Shown one piece after another: positions 1-5,440 of a DNA stretch of 5,471 bases. Source of the stretch: Candidatus Portiera sp. Lineage in GTDB: Bacteria; Pseudomonadota; Gammaproteobacteria; CBDBNL01; JAAOII01. The notes beneath the pieces are model-generated. The model saw nothing but the letters and a program-made list of their open reading frames with translations. It did not search any database and was not told where the DNA came from. The stretch covers positions 1-5,471 of the forward strand of contig JAAOII010000203.1 in the NCBI GenBank assembly GCA_015163845.1. Direction: 5' to 3'. The first letter of the stretch is position 1. Every line of letters starts with the position of its first letter. A program made the position numbers and the translations under genes.

Positions 1-1
1 A

Positions 2-853
2 CATGGTGTTGCCACTGCAACTTGCTGTGCGTTATTCAAACTACCTTGTATCGTATATATGGGTGCCAAAGATATTGAGCGGCAACAGCCCAATGTTTTC
101 AGAATGAAGTTATTGGGTGCTGAGGTGCGAGCAGTAGATGAAGGAAGCTCATCTTTGAAAGACGCGATGAATGAGGCACTCAGAGATTGGACAACCAATG
201 TCCATGACACCTTCTATGTTATTGGTTCAACTGCTGGTCCTCACCCTTATCCAACAATGGTGCGTGATTTTCAAAAGATTATTGGGCAGGAGTTGCGTTC
301 ACAGCTACAAGAAATGGAAGGAAAGAAAGAGCAGCTCCCCGACTTAATCATTGCTTGTGTTGGCGGCGGCTCCAATGCAATGGGCATCTTTTATGATTTC
401 ATAGAAGACCCTCAGGTGCGGTTAGTGGCGGTTGAAGCAGCTGGCTCAGGAGTGGATACTGATGAGACAGCAGCAGCCATTGCTAAAGGAGAAGTTGGTG
501 TCTTGCATGGCAGTAAGAGCTATTATCTGCAAGATCAATGGGGACAAATAAAAGAGGCGGCCTGTATATCGGCTGGTCTGGACTATCCTGGCATAGGTCC
601 CGAACATGCCCATCTCCACAAGAGTGGTAGGGTGGAGTATTTATCAGCCGGTGATGAAGAGGCAGTTGAGGCGTTTAAGTTTTGTGCTCGTTTAGAAGGT
701 ATCATCCCAGCATTAGAGCCATCACATGCCTTAGCCAAAGCGCGAGAAATCATTCCGCAAATGTCCAAAGATCAAATTGCAGTTATAAATATTTGCGGAC
801 GTGGAGATAAGGATGTCGGAATTCTAATGAATCGCATGAACTCCAATAGTTAA
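2..853 (+). CDS. trpB: Tryptophan synthase beta chain, 5'-truncated by the window edge
   Basis: TrpB is the PLP enzyme that condenses indole with L-serine to give L-tryptophan, normally in an alpha2-beta2 complex with TrpA in the cytoplasm. The frame is open from base 2 and reads HGVATAT directly, which aligns with E. coli TrpB from His115. The ATG at 59 is therefore an internal Met (the YMGAKD motif), not the start. The window encodes 283 residues; adding about 114 missing ones gives about 397, the usual length. Visible motifs are MGAKDIERQ, AGPHPYP, the PLP phosphate-binding GGGSNA (bases 362-379), SAGLDYPGIGP with the conserved Asp (D305 in enteric numbering), GIIPALEPSHA with the conserved Glu350 equivalent, and the C-terminal GRGDKD. 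The catalytic Lys87 and Glu109 lie outside the window. One oddity is Cys (TGC, 794-796) just before GRGDKD, where E. coli has Ser377 beside the PLP pyridine nitrogen. The next gene is secB, not trpA. Family assignment is very secure. Confidence 0.97.
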   Translation, partial: HGVATATCCALFKLPCIVYMGAKDIERQQPNVFRMKLLGAEVRAVDEGSSSLKDAMNEALRDWTTNVHDTFYVIGSTAGPHPYPTMVRDFQKIIGQELRSQLQEMEGKKEQLPDLIIACVGGGSNAMGIFYDFIEDPQVRLVAVEAAGSGVDTDETAAAIAKGEVGVLHGSKSYYLQDQWGQIKEAACISAGLDYPGIGPEHAHLHKSGRVEYLSAGDEEAVEAFKFCARLEGIIPALEPSHALAKAREIIPQMSKDQIAVINICGRGDKDVGILMNRMNSNS

Positions 854-854
854 G

Positions 855-860
855 TATAAT
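855..860 (+). promoter_or_regulatory. Candidate -10 element for secB in the trpB-secB spacer
   Basis: The hexamer TATAAT, a perfect sigma-70 -10 sequence, lies two bases after the trpB stop. I see no good TTGACA-like -35 at 15-19 bases upstream. A start site about 7 bases downstream of this box would leave only about five untranslated bases before the secB ATG at 873. The region is very AT-rich, so the match may be chance and secB may simply be read through from trpB. Confidence 0.25.
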
Positions 861-872
861 GTATATATTATT

Positions 873-1406
873 ATGAATAAAGTCAGTAAAAAATCAGCCC
901 CAGCCACCAATCAAAAAGTAATCAACTTGCAGAAAATCTATGTGCGCGACATCTCTCTTGAAGTGCCCAATGCACCACATATTTTCGGCAAGGAATGGCG
1001 TCCCAAAGTGGATGCTCACATAAACATCAGTTCTCGTGAGATTGGAGAGGGGGTTTATGAAAGTTCTTTGAAAGTGGATATCACTGCTAAAAATAACAGC
1101 AAAATTGCCTTCATAGTAGAGATTACTCAATGTGGTTCTTTCCTGATAAAAAACTTGACAACGGAAGAAATATCACGTACCTTAGGAATTACCTGCCCTA
1201 ATACTTTATTCCCTTATGCTCGAGAAACCTTAGATAATCTTTTACTTAAAGGTGGTATGCCACCAATGCACCTAGCTCAAATTAATTTCAACGCTCTGTA
1301 TGATAATAGAAAAAACTCTGAACAACAAGCAGGAGCTAATCAAAAAGAACAGGAATTGAAGAAAAAACTAGTGATTGAGTCACCACCAGAAGGTAGATTA
1401 AACTAA
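873..1406 (+). CDS. secB: Protein-export chaperone SecB
   Basis: SecB is a cytosolic tetrameric chaperone that holds secretory preproteins unfolded and hands them to SecA at the SecYEG translocon. The 177-residue product matches the family along its length: QKIYVRDISLEVPNAP (residues 20-35), FGKEWRPKV, the strand VEITQCGSF (82-90), CPNTLFPYARE (108-118) and the end of the core, INFNALYDNR (137-146). E. coli SecB is 155 residues; this one is longer through a slightly extended N-terminus and a tail of about 31 residues after the core. In E. coli the C-terminal tail is acidic and touches the SecA zinc-binding end; here residues 147-177 are near neutral and include KKK at 163-165. The ATG at 873 is the only reasonable start, 19 bases after the trpB stop. 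No Shine-Dalgarno sequence precedes it, so initiation may depend on coupling to trpB or on a nearly leaderless transcript. The form of the core looks betaproteobacterial. Confidence 0.96.
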   Translation: MNKVSKKSAPATNQKVINLQKIYVRDISLEVPNAPHIFGKEWRPKVDAHINISSREIGEGVYESSLKVDITAKNNSKIAFIVEITQCGSFLIKNLTTEEISRTLGITCPNTLFPYARETLDNLLLKGGMPPMHLAQINFNALYDNRKNSEQQAGANQKEQELKKKLVIESPPEGRLN

Positions 1407-1437
1407 GCTCCTAAGATATATTATTAGAAAATTTTAT

Positions 1438-1456
1438 TGGAGCGGGTCCCGGGATA
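1438..1456 (-). other. Possible relic of a tRNA-Gly 3' end
   Basis: Read on the - strand this stretch is ATCCCGGGACCCGCTCCA. It can be parsed as the last bases of a T-loop (AT), a T-stem 3' strand (CCCGG), a seven-base acceptor strand (GACCCGC), discriminator T and CCA. The ending CCCGCTCCA is typical of bacterial tRNA-Gly genes. Nothing upstream on the - strand (1457 onward) looks like the rest of a tRNA: there is no GGTTCGA T-loop core and no anticodon arm. It would be a fragment at most, such as the duplicated end left by an integrating element, or a chance match. Confidence 0.2.
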
Positions 1457-1504
1457 TTAAAAGGGAGGATTGAAAGATGGATATTTTAAAAGGGAGGATT
1501 AAAA
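1452..1504. repeat. Imperfect two-copy direct repeat with Shine-Dalgarno-like cores
   Basis: Two copies of a unit of about 24-26 bases occur in tandem, at 1452-1475 and 1479-1504. Each reads GGATATT, then zero or two T, then AAAAGGGAGGATT, then an A-rich end. The 13-base core AAAAGGGAGGATT is identical at 1459-1471 and 1488-1500. AGGGAGG would pair well with the 16S rRNA 3' end. The first copy sits seven bases ahead of an ATG at 1477 that opens an 11-codon frame (MDILKGRIKKN, stop at 1510-1512), itself made largely of the second copy. Two copies are too few to call a repeat family, and its function is unknown. Confidence 0.6.
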
Positions 1505-1512
1505 AAAACTAA

Positions 1513-1556
1513 TAGCAAAAATTGCATAATTAATTTTGCATGCTACTGCATTTTTT
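1513..1556. terminator. Probable bidirectional terminator between secB and the oxidoreductase gene
   Basis: GCAAAAATT (1515-1523) pairs with AATTTTGC (1532-1539) with one bulged A and an eight-base loop, and an outer TAGCA (1513-1517) can alternatively pair with TGCTA (1541-1545). Six T follow on the + strand (1551-1556) and eight A precede at 1501-1508, which gives a T-run for - strand transcripts. The hairpin lies exactly where the + strand secB transcript and the - strand oxidoreductase transcript converge. The stem is AT-rich and weak, so efficiency is uncertain. Confidence 0.55.
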
Positions 1557-2976
1557 AAAACTTCATTAATAAACGCACAATTGCCTTAAGGCGAGGATTC
1601 TTAAATAATTTGTCAGTATAAAAACTGCCTGCCACTCTTTTGCTAACTTCTCCAAGAGTGGGGTAGGGTGATATATATCCTGCCATAGCACCAATTTTAA
1701 GATCATTAGACATAGCCAATGCCCAGGTCTGCACTATTTCTCCTGCATTCATCCCCACTATATCTACTCCAAGTATCTTGCCATTCTTATGCACCAATGC
1801 TTTAACCAAACCTTCAGTAGCTAACTCTGCTTGAGCCCGATCGTTTTCTTGAAAGGACCAATCCAGGCGGCGTATATTCTTCTCACCATATTTATCTAAT
1901 GCTTCTTGTTGCGTTAGACCACAGTGAGCTATTTCGGGTGTAGTGTAAGTTACCCAAGGTAATGCTTTGTAATCCACTTTAGCTGGCATCTTAAACAAAA
2001 TATTGCGAATGACTATCCCAGCATGGTAGGCAGCCACATGAGTGAATTGGTAAGGGCTTGCCACATCGCCAATGGCATAGATTTTTTTATTGCTGGTCTG
2101 TAAACGCTGGTTGGTGGTGATGCCCCTCTTATGAAATGCAACGTCGGCCTTCTCCAAGCATAAATCATTGATGTTGGCAATTCTTCCAGCAGCAACTAAC
2201 AAGTGACTAGCTGATAATTGTTGTTGTTTGCCCTGCTCATCGGTTATAGTCATAACTATACCTTCTCCTGACTTGCTCACTTTGTCAATCTTCACCTTTT
2301 CACAGAACTCCACCCCGTCATCAACAAATTGCTGGCGAACTATTTTAACTATGGAAGGGTCATCACGCGGTAAAATTGGTCCCAAATCAACCACAGTAAC
2401 TTTAGCTCCCAAAACACGGTGTGCCTGAGCCATCTCCATTCCTATAGGACCTCCACCAATTATTAGCAGATGCTTGGGTAATTCTTTGTTATCAAAAATT
2501 GTTTCATTGGTGAAATAAGGGCAGCCATCAAGACCAGCAATCGGCGGCACCATAGGAGATGATCCTGTAGCTATGACAAAATATTTTGCAGTGATGGTGT
2601 CATCACCAACCTCTATGGAATTGCGGCTACTAAACTCCGCTCTGCCTTGAATAACTTTCACTCCTAATTCAGTGAACCTCTCCACTGAATCATTCGGGGC
2701 TATGGCAGCTATAACATCTTGAACATGTTGATTAACTTTGGCATAGTCCACCTTGGTCTGATCATGAGATACACCAAATTTTGGATTAGCAGCCCTCGCC
2801 TGATGCGATGCAGCCAATAATGCTTTTGAGGGAACACAACCATAGTTGAGACAATCTCCACCCATTTTTGCCTTCTCAACAAGAACTACTTTAGCGCCCA
2901 TTTGAGATGCACCAGCTGCTATAGTTAAGCCGCCAGAGCCACCACCTATTACTGCTATATCTGTTTTTATATTCAT
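1555..2976 (-). CDS. MerA/lipoamide dehydrogenase-like FAD-dependent disulfide oxidoreductase
   Basis: This is a 473-residue class I pyridine nucleotide-disulfide oxidoreductase, a flavoprotein family that passes electrons from NAD(P)H through FAD to a Cys pair. In order it has the FAD Rossmann motif GGGSGG (11-16), the redox motif GGDCLNYGCVPS with Cys42 and Cys47, the second dinucleotide fold GGGPIG (174-179), the FAD motif AIGDVA (301-306) and a C-terminal dimerisation domain. Asp197 at the end of the second strand of the NAD(P) fold favours NADH over NADPH (inference). Where lipoamide dehydrogenase has HAHPT and a catalytic His, this protein has SPYPTLGE (436-443) with Tyr438, as in mercuric reductases. 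It lacks both the N-terminal NmerA domain and the C-terminal Cys-Cys of real MerA, so Hg(II) reduction is not supported. It starts 15 bases after the TVP38-like gene and has no visible Shine-Dalgarno sequence, so it is likely cotranscribed and perhaps coupled. Family is certain; the substrate is unknown. Confidence 0.93.
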   Translation of the reverse strand: MNIKTDIAVIGGGSGGLTIAAGASQMGAKVVLVEKAKMGGDCLNYGCVPSKALLAASHQARAANPKFGVSHDQTKVDYAKVNQHVQDVIAAIAPNDSVERFTELGVKVIQGRAEFSSRNSIEVGDDTITAKYFVIATGSSPMVPPIAGLDGCPYFTNETIFDNKELPKHLLIIGGGPIGMEMAQAHRVLGAKVTVVDLGPILPRDDPSIVKIVRQQFVDDGVEFCEKVKIDKVSKSGEGIVMTITDEQGKQQQLSASHLLVAAGRIANINDLCLEKADVAFHKRGITTNQRLQTSNKKIYAIGDVASPYQFTHVAAYHAGIVIRNILFKMPAKVDYKALPWVTYTTPEIAHCGLTQQEALDKYGEKNIRRLDWSFQENDRAQAELATEGLVKALVHKNGKILGVDIVGMNAGEIVQTWALAMSNDLKIGAMAGYISPYPTLGEVSKRVAGSFYTDKLFKNPRLKAIVRLLMKF

Positions 2977-2991
2977 TAGTTGTGGTGGGAG

Positions 2992-3864
2992 CTATCTAGT
3001 TGTCTTGCGTGGGCTTCTTGGCTTTTTAGTAGGCACAGACGGTGTCTTGGATGATCTTGTTGGCTTTGCCACTAGCTTCTTTTTTGCTGATGCTGGTTTA
3101 GCTTTACCTGAGCCACTTACTTGGGACTTCTTCTTATCTTGCACATAGCGGTAAGCCACTTGTAAAAGCACTAAGCCCGCCAAACCCAAAATAGGGGCAA
3201 TTATTTGTGGCTCAAAAATTATACTTAAGTTAGGAGTTCCTCCAGCATCAAAAATTGCACCCAAACCATTGCCTATCAGAATATAAACAAAAGTCCCGGG
3301 AATGATGCCAAACAAAGTGCCGAAGAAATAAGTGGATAAGGGCATACCGACTAGGGCAGCAGCTATATTCACCAAAGCAAAAGGAAATACTGGCACAAGA
3401 CGCAATACTAATAGATAGCTAAAAGCATTACGTTTAAATCCTGCTTGCATCTTTGTCATCCAACCAGAGCTGCCACCTTCCTTTCCTCTGCCCAGTGATT
3501 TACCAAAACCCATCTGAATTGCTATGAACAACAAACTTGCTCCAATGGTGGCTCCCAAGACCACACTGGTAGTGCCGACGACTATGCCAAATAAGAAGCC
3601 AGCTGTGAGAGTCATTATTGAACCTAAGGGCAAGGAAAATGCCACAACTACGGCATAAAACACCCCATAAAGAATTGGGGCAAATATACCCAGCCGCTCC
3701 ACCAAAGATGTTAGATTGTCTCTTTGTTCCTTCAATCTATCCAGGCCTATGTAAGAGACCCCATCAAAGTAAAAGAAAAGTGAAAAACCAATTACCAGCA
3801 AACCTAGTGGAACTATGCGGGCAAGATTCAATTTATGTTTAGATTTTTTTGTGTCTGCATTCAT
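2992..3864 (-). CDS. TVP38/TMEM64 (VTT/DedA-type) family inner membrane protein with a basic tail
   Basis: The 290-residue product is an integral inner membrane protein of the VTT/SNARE-associated family. Members are linked to lipid scrambling or transport and membrane homeostasis, but the role of bacterial TVP38-type members is not settled. A basic N-terminus leads into a first membrane segment (about 15-33). The VTT core follows: SLPLGSIMTLTAGFLFG (77-93) with the long hydrophobic stretch to about 117, then LRLVPVFPFALVNIAAALVG (154-173), TLFGIIPGTFVYILIGNGLG (183-202) and a last segment near 219-239. Residues 244-290 are an unusual Lys/Arg/Ser/Pro/Ala tail with 17 Lys or Arg and no Asp or Glu; by the positive-inside rule it should be cytoplasmic. 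The ATG at 3864 follows a fair ribosome site. The gene heads a two-gene unit with the downstream oxidoreductase, an arrangement that occurs elsewhere as a fused protein. Confidence 0.92.
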   Translation of the reverse strand: MNADTKKSKHKLNLARIVPLGLLVIGFSLFFYFDGVSYIGLDRLKEQRDNLTSLVERLGIFAPILYGVFYAVVVAFSLPLGSIMTLTAGFLFGIVVGTTSVVLGATIGASLLFIAIQMGFGKSLGRGKEGGSSGWMTKMQAGFKRNAFSYLLVLRLVPVFPFALVNIAAALVGMPLSTYFFGTLFGIIPGTFVYILIGNGLGAIFDAGGTPNLSIIFEPQIIAPILGLAGLVLLQVAYRYVQDKKKSQVSGSGKAKPASAKKKLVAKPTRSSKTPSVPTKKPRSPRKTTR

Positions 3865-3867
3865 TAT

Positions 3868-3873
3868 CCCCTC
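3868..3873 (-). promoter_or_regulatory. Ribosome binding site of the TVP38-like gene
   Basis: GAGGGG on the - strand lies just ahead of the ATG at 3864, with five bases between the GAGG core and the start codon. It supports that start and is the only clear Shine-Dalgarno sequence in front of any of the four gene starts in the window. Confidence 0.6.
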
Positions 3874-3888
3874 ATTTTACCACAATAT

Positions 3889-3908
3889 CCTAGCACCACC
3901 TTGCTAGG
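3889..3908. other. Perfect 7-bp hairpin in the leader of the TVP38-like gene
   Basis: CCTAGCA (3889-3895) and TGCTAGG (3902-3908) are exact reverse complements around a six-base loop. No T-run follows on either strand, so it is not a standard intrinsic terminator. It lies 25 bases upstream of the TVP38-like ATG, just beyond the ribosome site, and could be an operator, a leader stem that tunes translation, or a transcript-stabilising structure downstream of the GT-C-like gene. Confidence 0.5.
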
Positions 3909-3946
3909 TCTCATATTACAGCTCAATAAAATTTATTCCCTTATTT

Positions 3947-3963
3947 TTGATATATTATATCAA
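3947..3963. promoter_or_regulatory. Perfect 17-base palindrome overlapping a possible -10 box
   Basis: TTGATATA, a central T, and TATATCAA form arms that match exactly over eight bases. On the - strand the palindrome contains TATAAT (3954-3959), a candidate -10 for the TVP38-oxidoreductase unit about 90 bases ahead of its ATG, though no good -35 is visible. The half-sites TTGAT/ATCAA recall FNR-type boxes, but the inner spacing is seven bases rather than four. An operator overlapping a promoter is plausible; an AT-rich coincidence is also possible. Confidence 0.35.
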
Positions 3964-3973
3964 TGAGCTATTC

Positions 3974-5440
3974 TTATAGAGCTAATTTTACCCCTCGGCA
4001 ATCATAGCCCTCAAACCGCACATGATGCCCGCCATAATCAAACGAGGAAAACTCCTCCTTTGGACAAACACTCAATGCCTTCTTAAGCTTTTCTAGTTTT
4101 TTTGTTGCTCCGACATTGATAAAATTATTCCTGTCGTAGTCATTAACCCATAAAATATACTTTCCATCTATCTTGTCAAATAGGTATGCATGTTCTTCTA
4201 CGACAAACTTACGCGCATTTTTCTTGTTATTAAAAGCAAACCAGTGAGCATAATTGCCGAGAATAACACCTGGCTCTATTCCTTTACTATGCTCACGCAC
4301 CTTATCAATATAACCAGGGAAATAGAAATTCGCGTTCTTGTAAACCCAATAGCCATATTGGGGCAACATATATAAAGACACAAGCAACGGAAAAAGATAA
4401 ACTGGGAACTTGATTTTTGACCAAGCATATATTGACAAGATTATTAGGGGCGGATAAAAATGTATCGCATAAAAATCACTCCCACGTGCAATCATCAAGT
4501 CAGCTAATAATATCATAGCTGGACAGAGAATTATAAATTTCCATAGTAGCGTCTTTTTGTCTCGGTTAGGCCCTATAGACCATAGCACTATAATATAAGA
4601 TAAAACGAAAAGAAAGAACTCCAACATGTGACGCCGATATCTACCACTATCCCAAAAATATGTTTTCAGAGATAAATCATTCCAAAAACCACCATATGAT
4701 GATCCAGAGATTGTTGATACAATAGTATCTAAATTATCATAATGTAATATCAAGTAATATCCTATCCCCAATAATACAGCAGGCAGGACTTGTAGGGCAG
4801 TTCGCTTATAAACGTCAAGTTGATTTAGATTATTGGTGATTAACCAGATACCTGTCACATAAAAACAATAAATGATCCCAGATGGATGGGTCTCAATAGC
4901 AATTAATACCACTAAGGTTGCCCAAAACCAATATCTATTCACCGCCAACCACACCGCCAATGCTCCCAACAAGAATACCAAGGAGTCGCCTCTTGTCCTA
5001 GTTGCTGAGAAAATAAAGGCGACTGATAAGGGTAGAATTATAGCAAAACTTACAGCCATAGCTCTTGAGGCACCAAGTTGTATAAATGTTTTAGCCCACA
5101 ATAAAACACCCAACCAGGCCAAGATTGCCGAAAGAACCTGATGAGCTATGCGTCCCCAGCCAAATAATTCTGCCCAGGCTCCATAGACAAAAGCATAGGT
5201 CTTAGCAAAATGGGCTAAGTGTAGATCTGAATAACCAGCCAGATAATCAAACTCTTTACCAAACTTTAGATAATAATAGGACTGAGTTACAGACCAAGTA
5301 TCATCCAAGTAATGTTGGTGTTCAAAATGAATGATAAGTATATAAAGAGCAACGAAGCCAGCACAAATAATACTCGGCAGTAACCAAGAAGTATCTGGTC
5401 TAAGTCGGCTCATATAGGATAATTTGTTTTTGATGTTCAT
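3974..5440 (-). CDS. Multi-pass membrane protein, probable GT-C-type glycosyltransferase
   Basis: The 488-residue protein has about 10-12 hydrophobic segments, roughly at 19-38, 74-94, 99-118, 126-145, 152-166, 170-190, 190-201, 214-233, 270-290, 299-317, 328-343 and 345-361, followed by a soluble C-terminal part of about 125 residues. Its layout fits the GT-C fold (ArnT, GT39 and relatives), which transfers sugars from polyprenyl-phosphate donors on the outer face of the inner membrane. After the first segment comes an Asp pair (LDDTW, Asp46-Asp47) where these enzymes carry their catalytic acidic residues. TRTRGDS (147-153) sits where relatives often have an RPE/RPD-like element, and ETHPSG (183-188) recalls the THPxG motif of bacterial family 39-like proteins. 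The start at 5440 is bounded by an in-frame TAA five codons upstream; Met10 is an alternative. Neither has a clear ribosome site. By eye it is more AT-rich than trpB. Membrane nature is certain, enzyme class is inference, and donor and acceptor are unknown. Confidence 0.72.
   Translation of the reverse strand: MNIKNKLSYMSRLRPDTSWLLPSIICAGFVALYILIIHFEHQHYLDDTWSVTQSYYYLKFGKEFDYLAGYSDLHLAHFAKTYAFVYGAWAELFGWGRIAHQVLSAILAWLGVLLWAKTFIQLGASRAMAVSFAIILPLSVAFIFSATRTRGDSLVFLLGALAVWLAVNRYWFWATLVVLIAIETHPSGIIYCFYVTGIWLITNNLNQLDVYKRTALQVLPAVLLGIGYYLILHYDNLDTIVSTISGSSYGGFWNDLSLKTYFWDSGRYRRHMLEFFLFVLSYIIVLWSIGPNRDKKTLLWKFIILCPAMILLADLMIARGSDFYAIHFYPPLIILSIYAWSKIKFPVYLFPLLVSLYMLPQYGYWVYKNANFYFPGYIDKVREHSKGIEPGVILGNYAHWFAFNNKKNARKFVVEEHAYLFDKIDGKYILWVNDYDRNNFINVGATKKLEKLKKALSVCPKEEFSSFDYGGHHVRFEGYDCRGVKLAL

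Noticed and set aside
59..61. ATG as the start of a 264-residue TrpB
   Set aside because: The frame stays open to the window edge and the upstream codons (HGVATAT ... CIVY) match TrpB, so this Met is internal.
583..768. 61-codon - strand frame inside trpB
   Set aside because: Antisense to highly conserved TrpB sequence, with no recognisable motif.
1407..1443. GCTCC/GGAGC inverted repeat right after the secB stop as its terminator
   Set aside because: Only a five-base stem around a 27-base loop, with no following T-run; the hairpin at 1513-1556 is a better candidate.
1452..1504. CRISPR-like repeat
   Set aside because: Only two imperfect copies with almost no spacer between them and no cas genes.
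1438..1512. A complete tRNA gene on the - strand
   Set aside because: Only the last 18 bases fit a tRNA; no T-loop core, anticodon arm or 5' acceptor strand follows.
1555..2976. True mercuric reductase (merA)
   Set aside because: No NmerA domain, no C-terminal vicinal Cys pair, and no other mer genes nearby.
3947..3963. FNR/ANR binding site
   Set aside because: Half-sites TTGAT and ATCAA are present but separated by seven bases rather than the four required.
4872..5141. 89-codon + strand frame inside the GT-C-like gene
   Set aside because: It lies wholly antisense to a convincing membrane protein and shows no family motif; it is a shadow frame.
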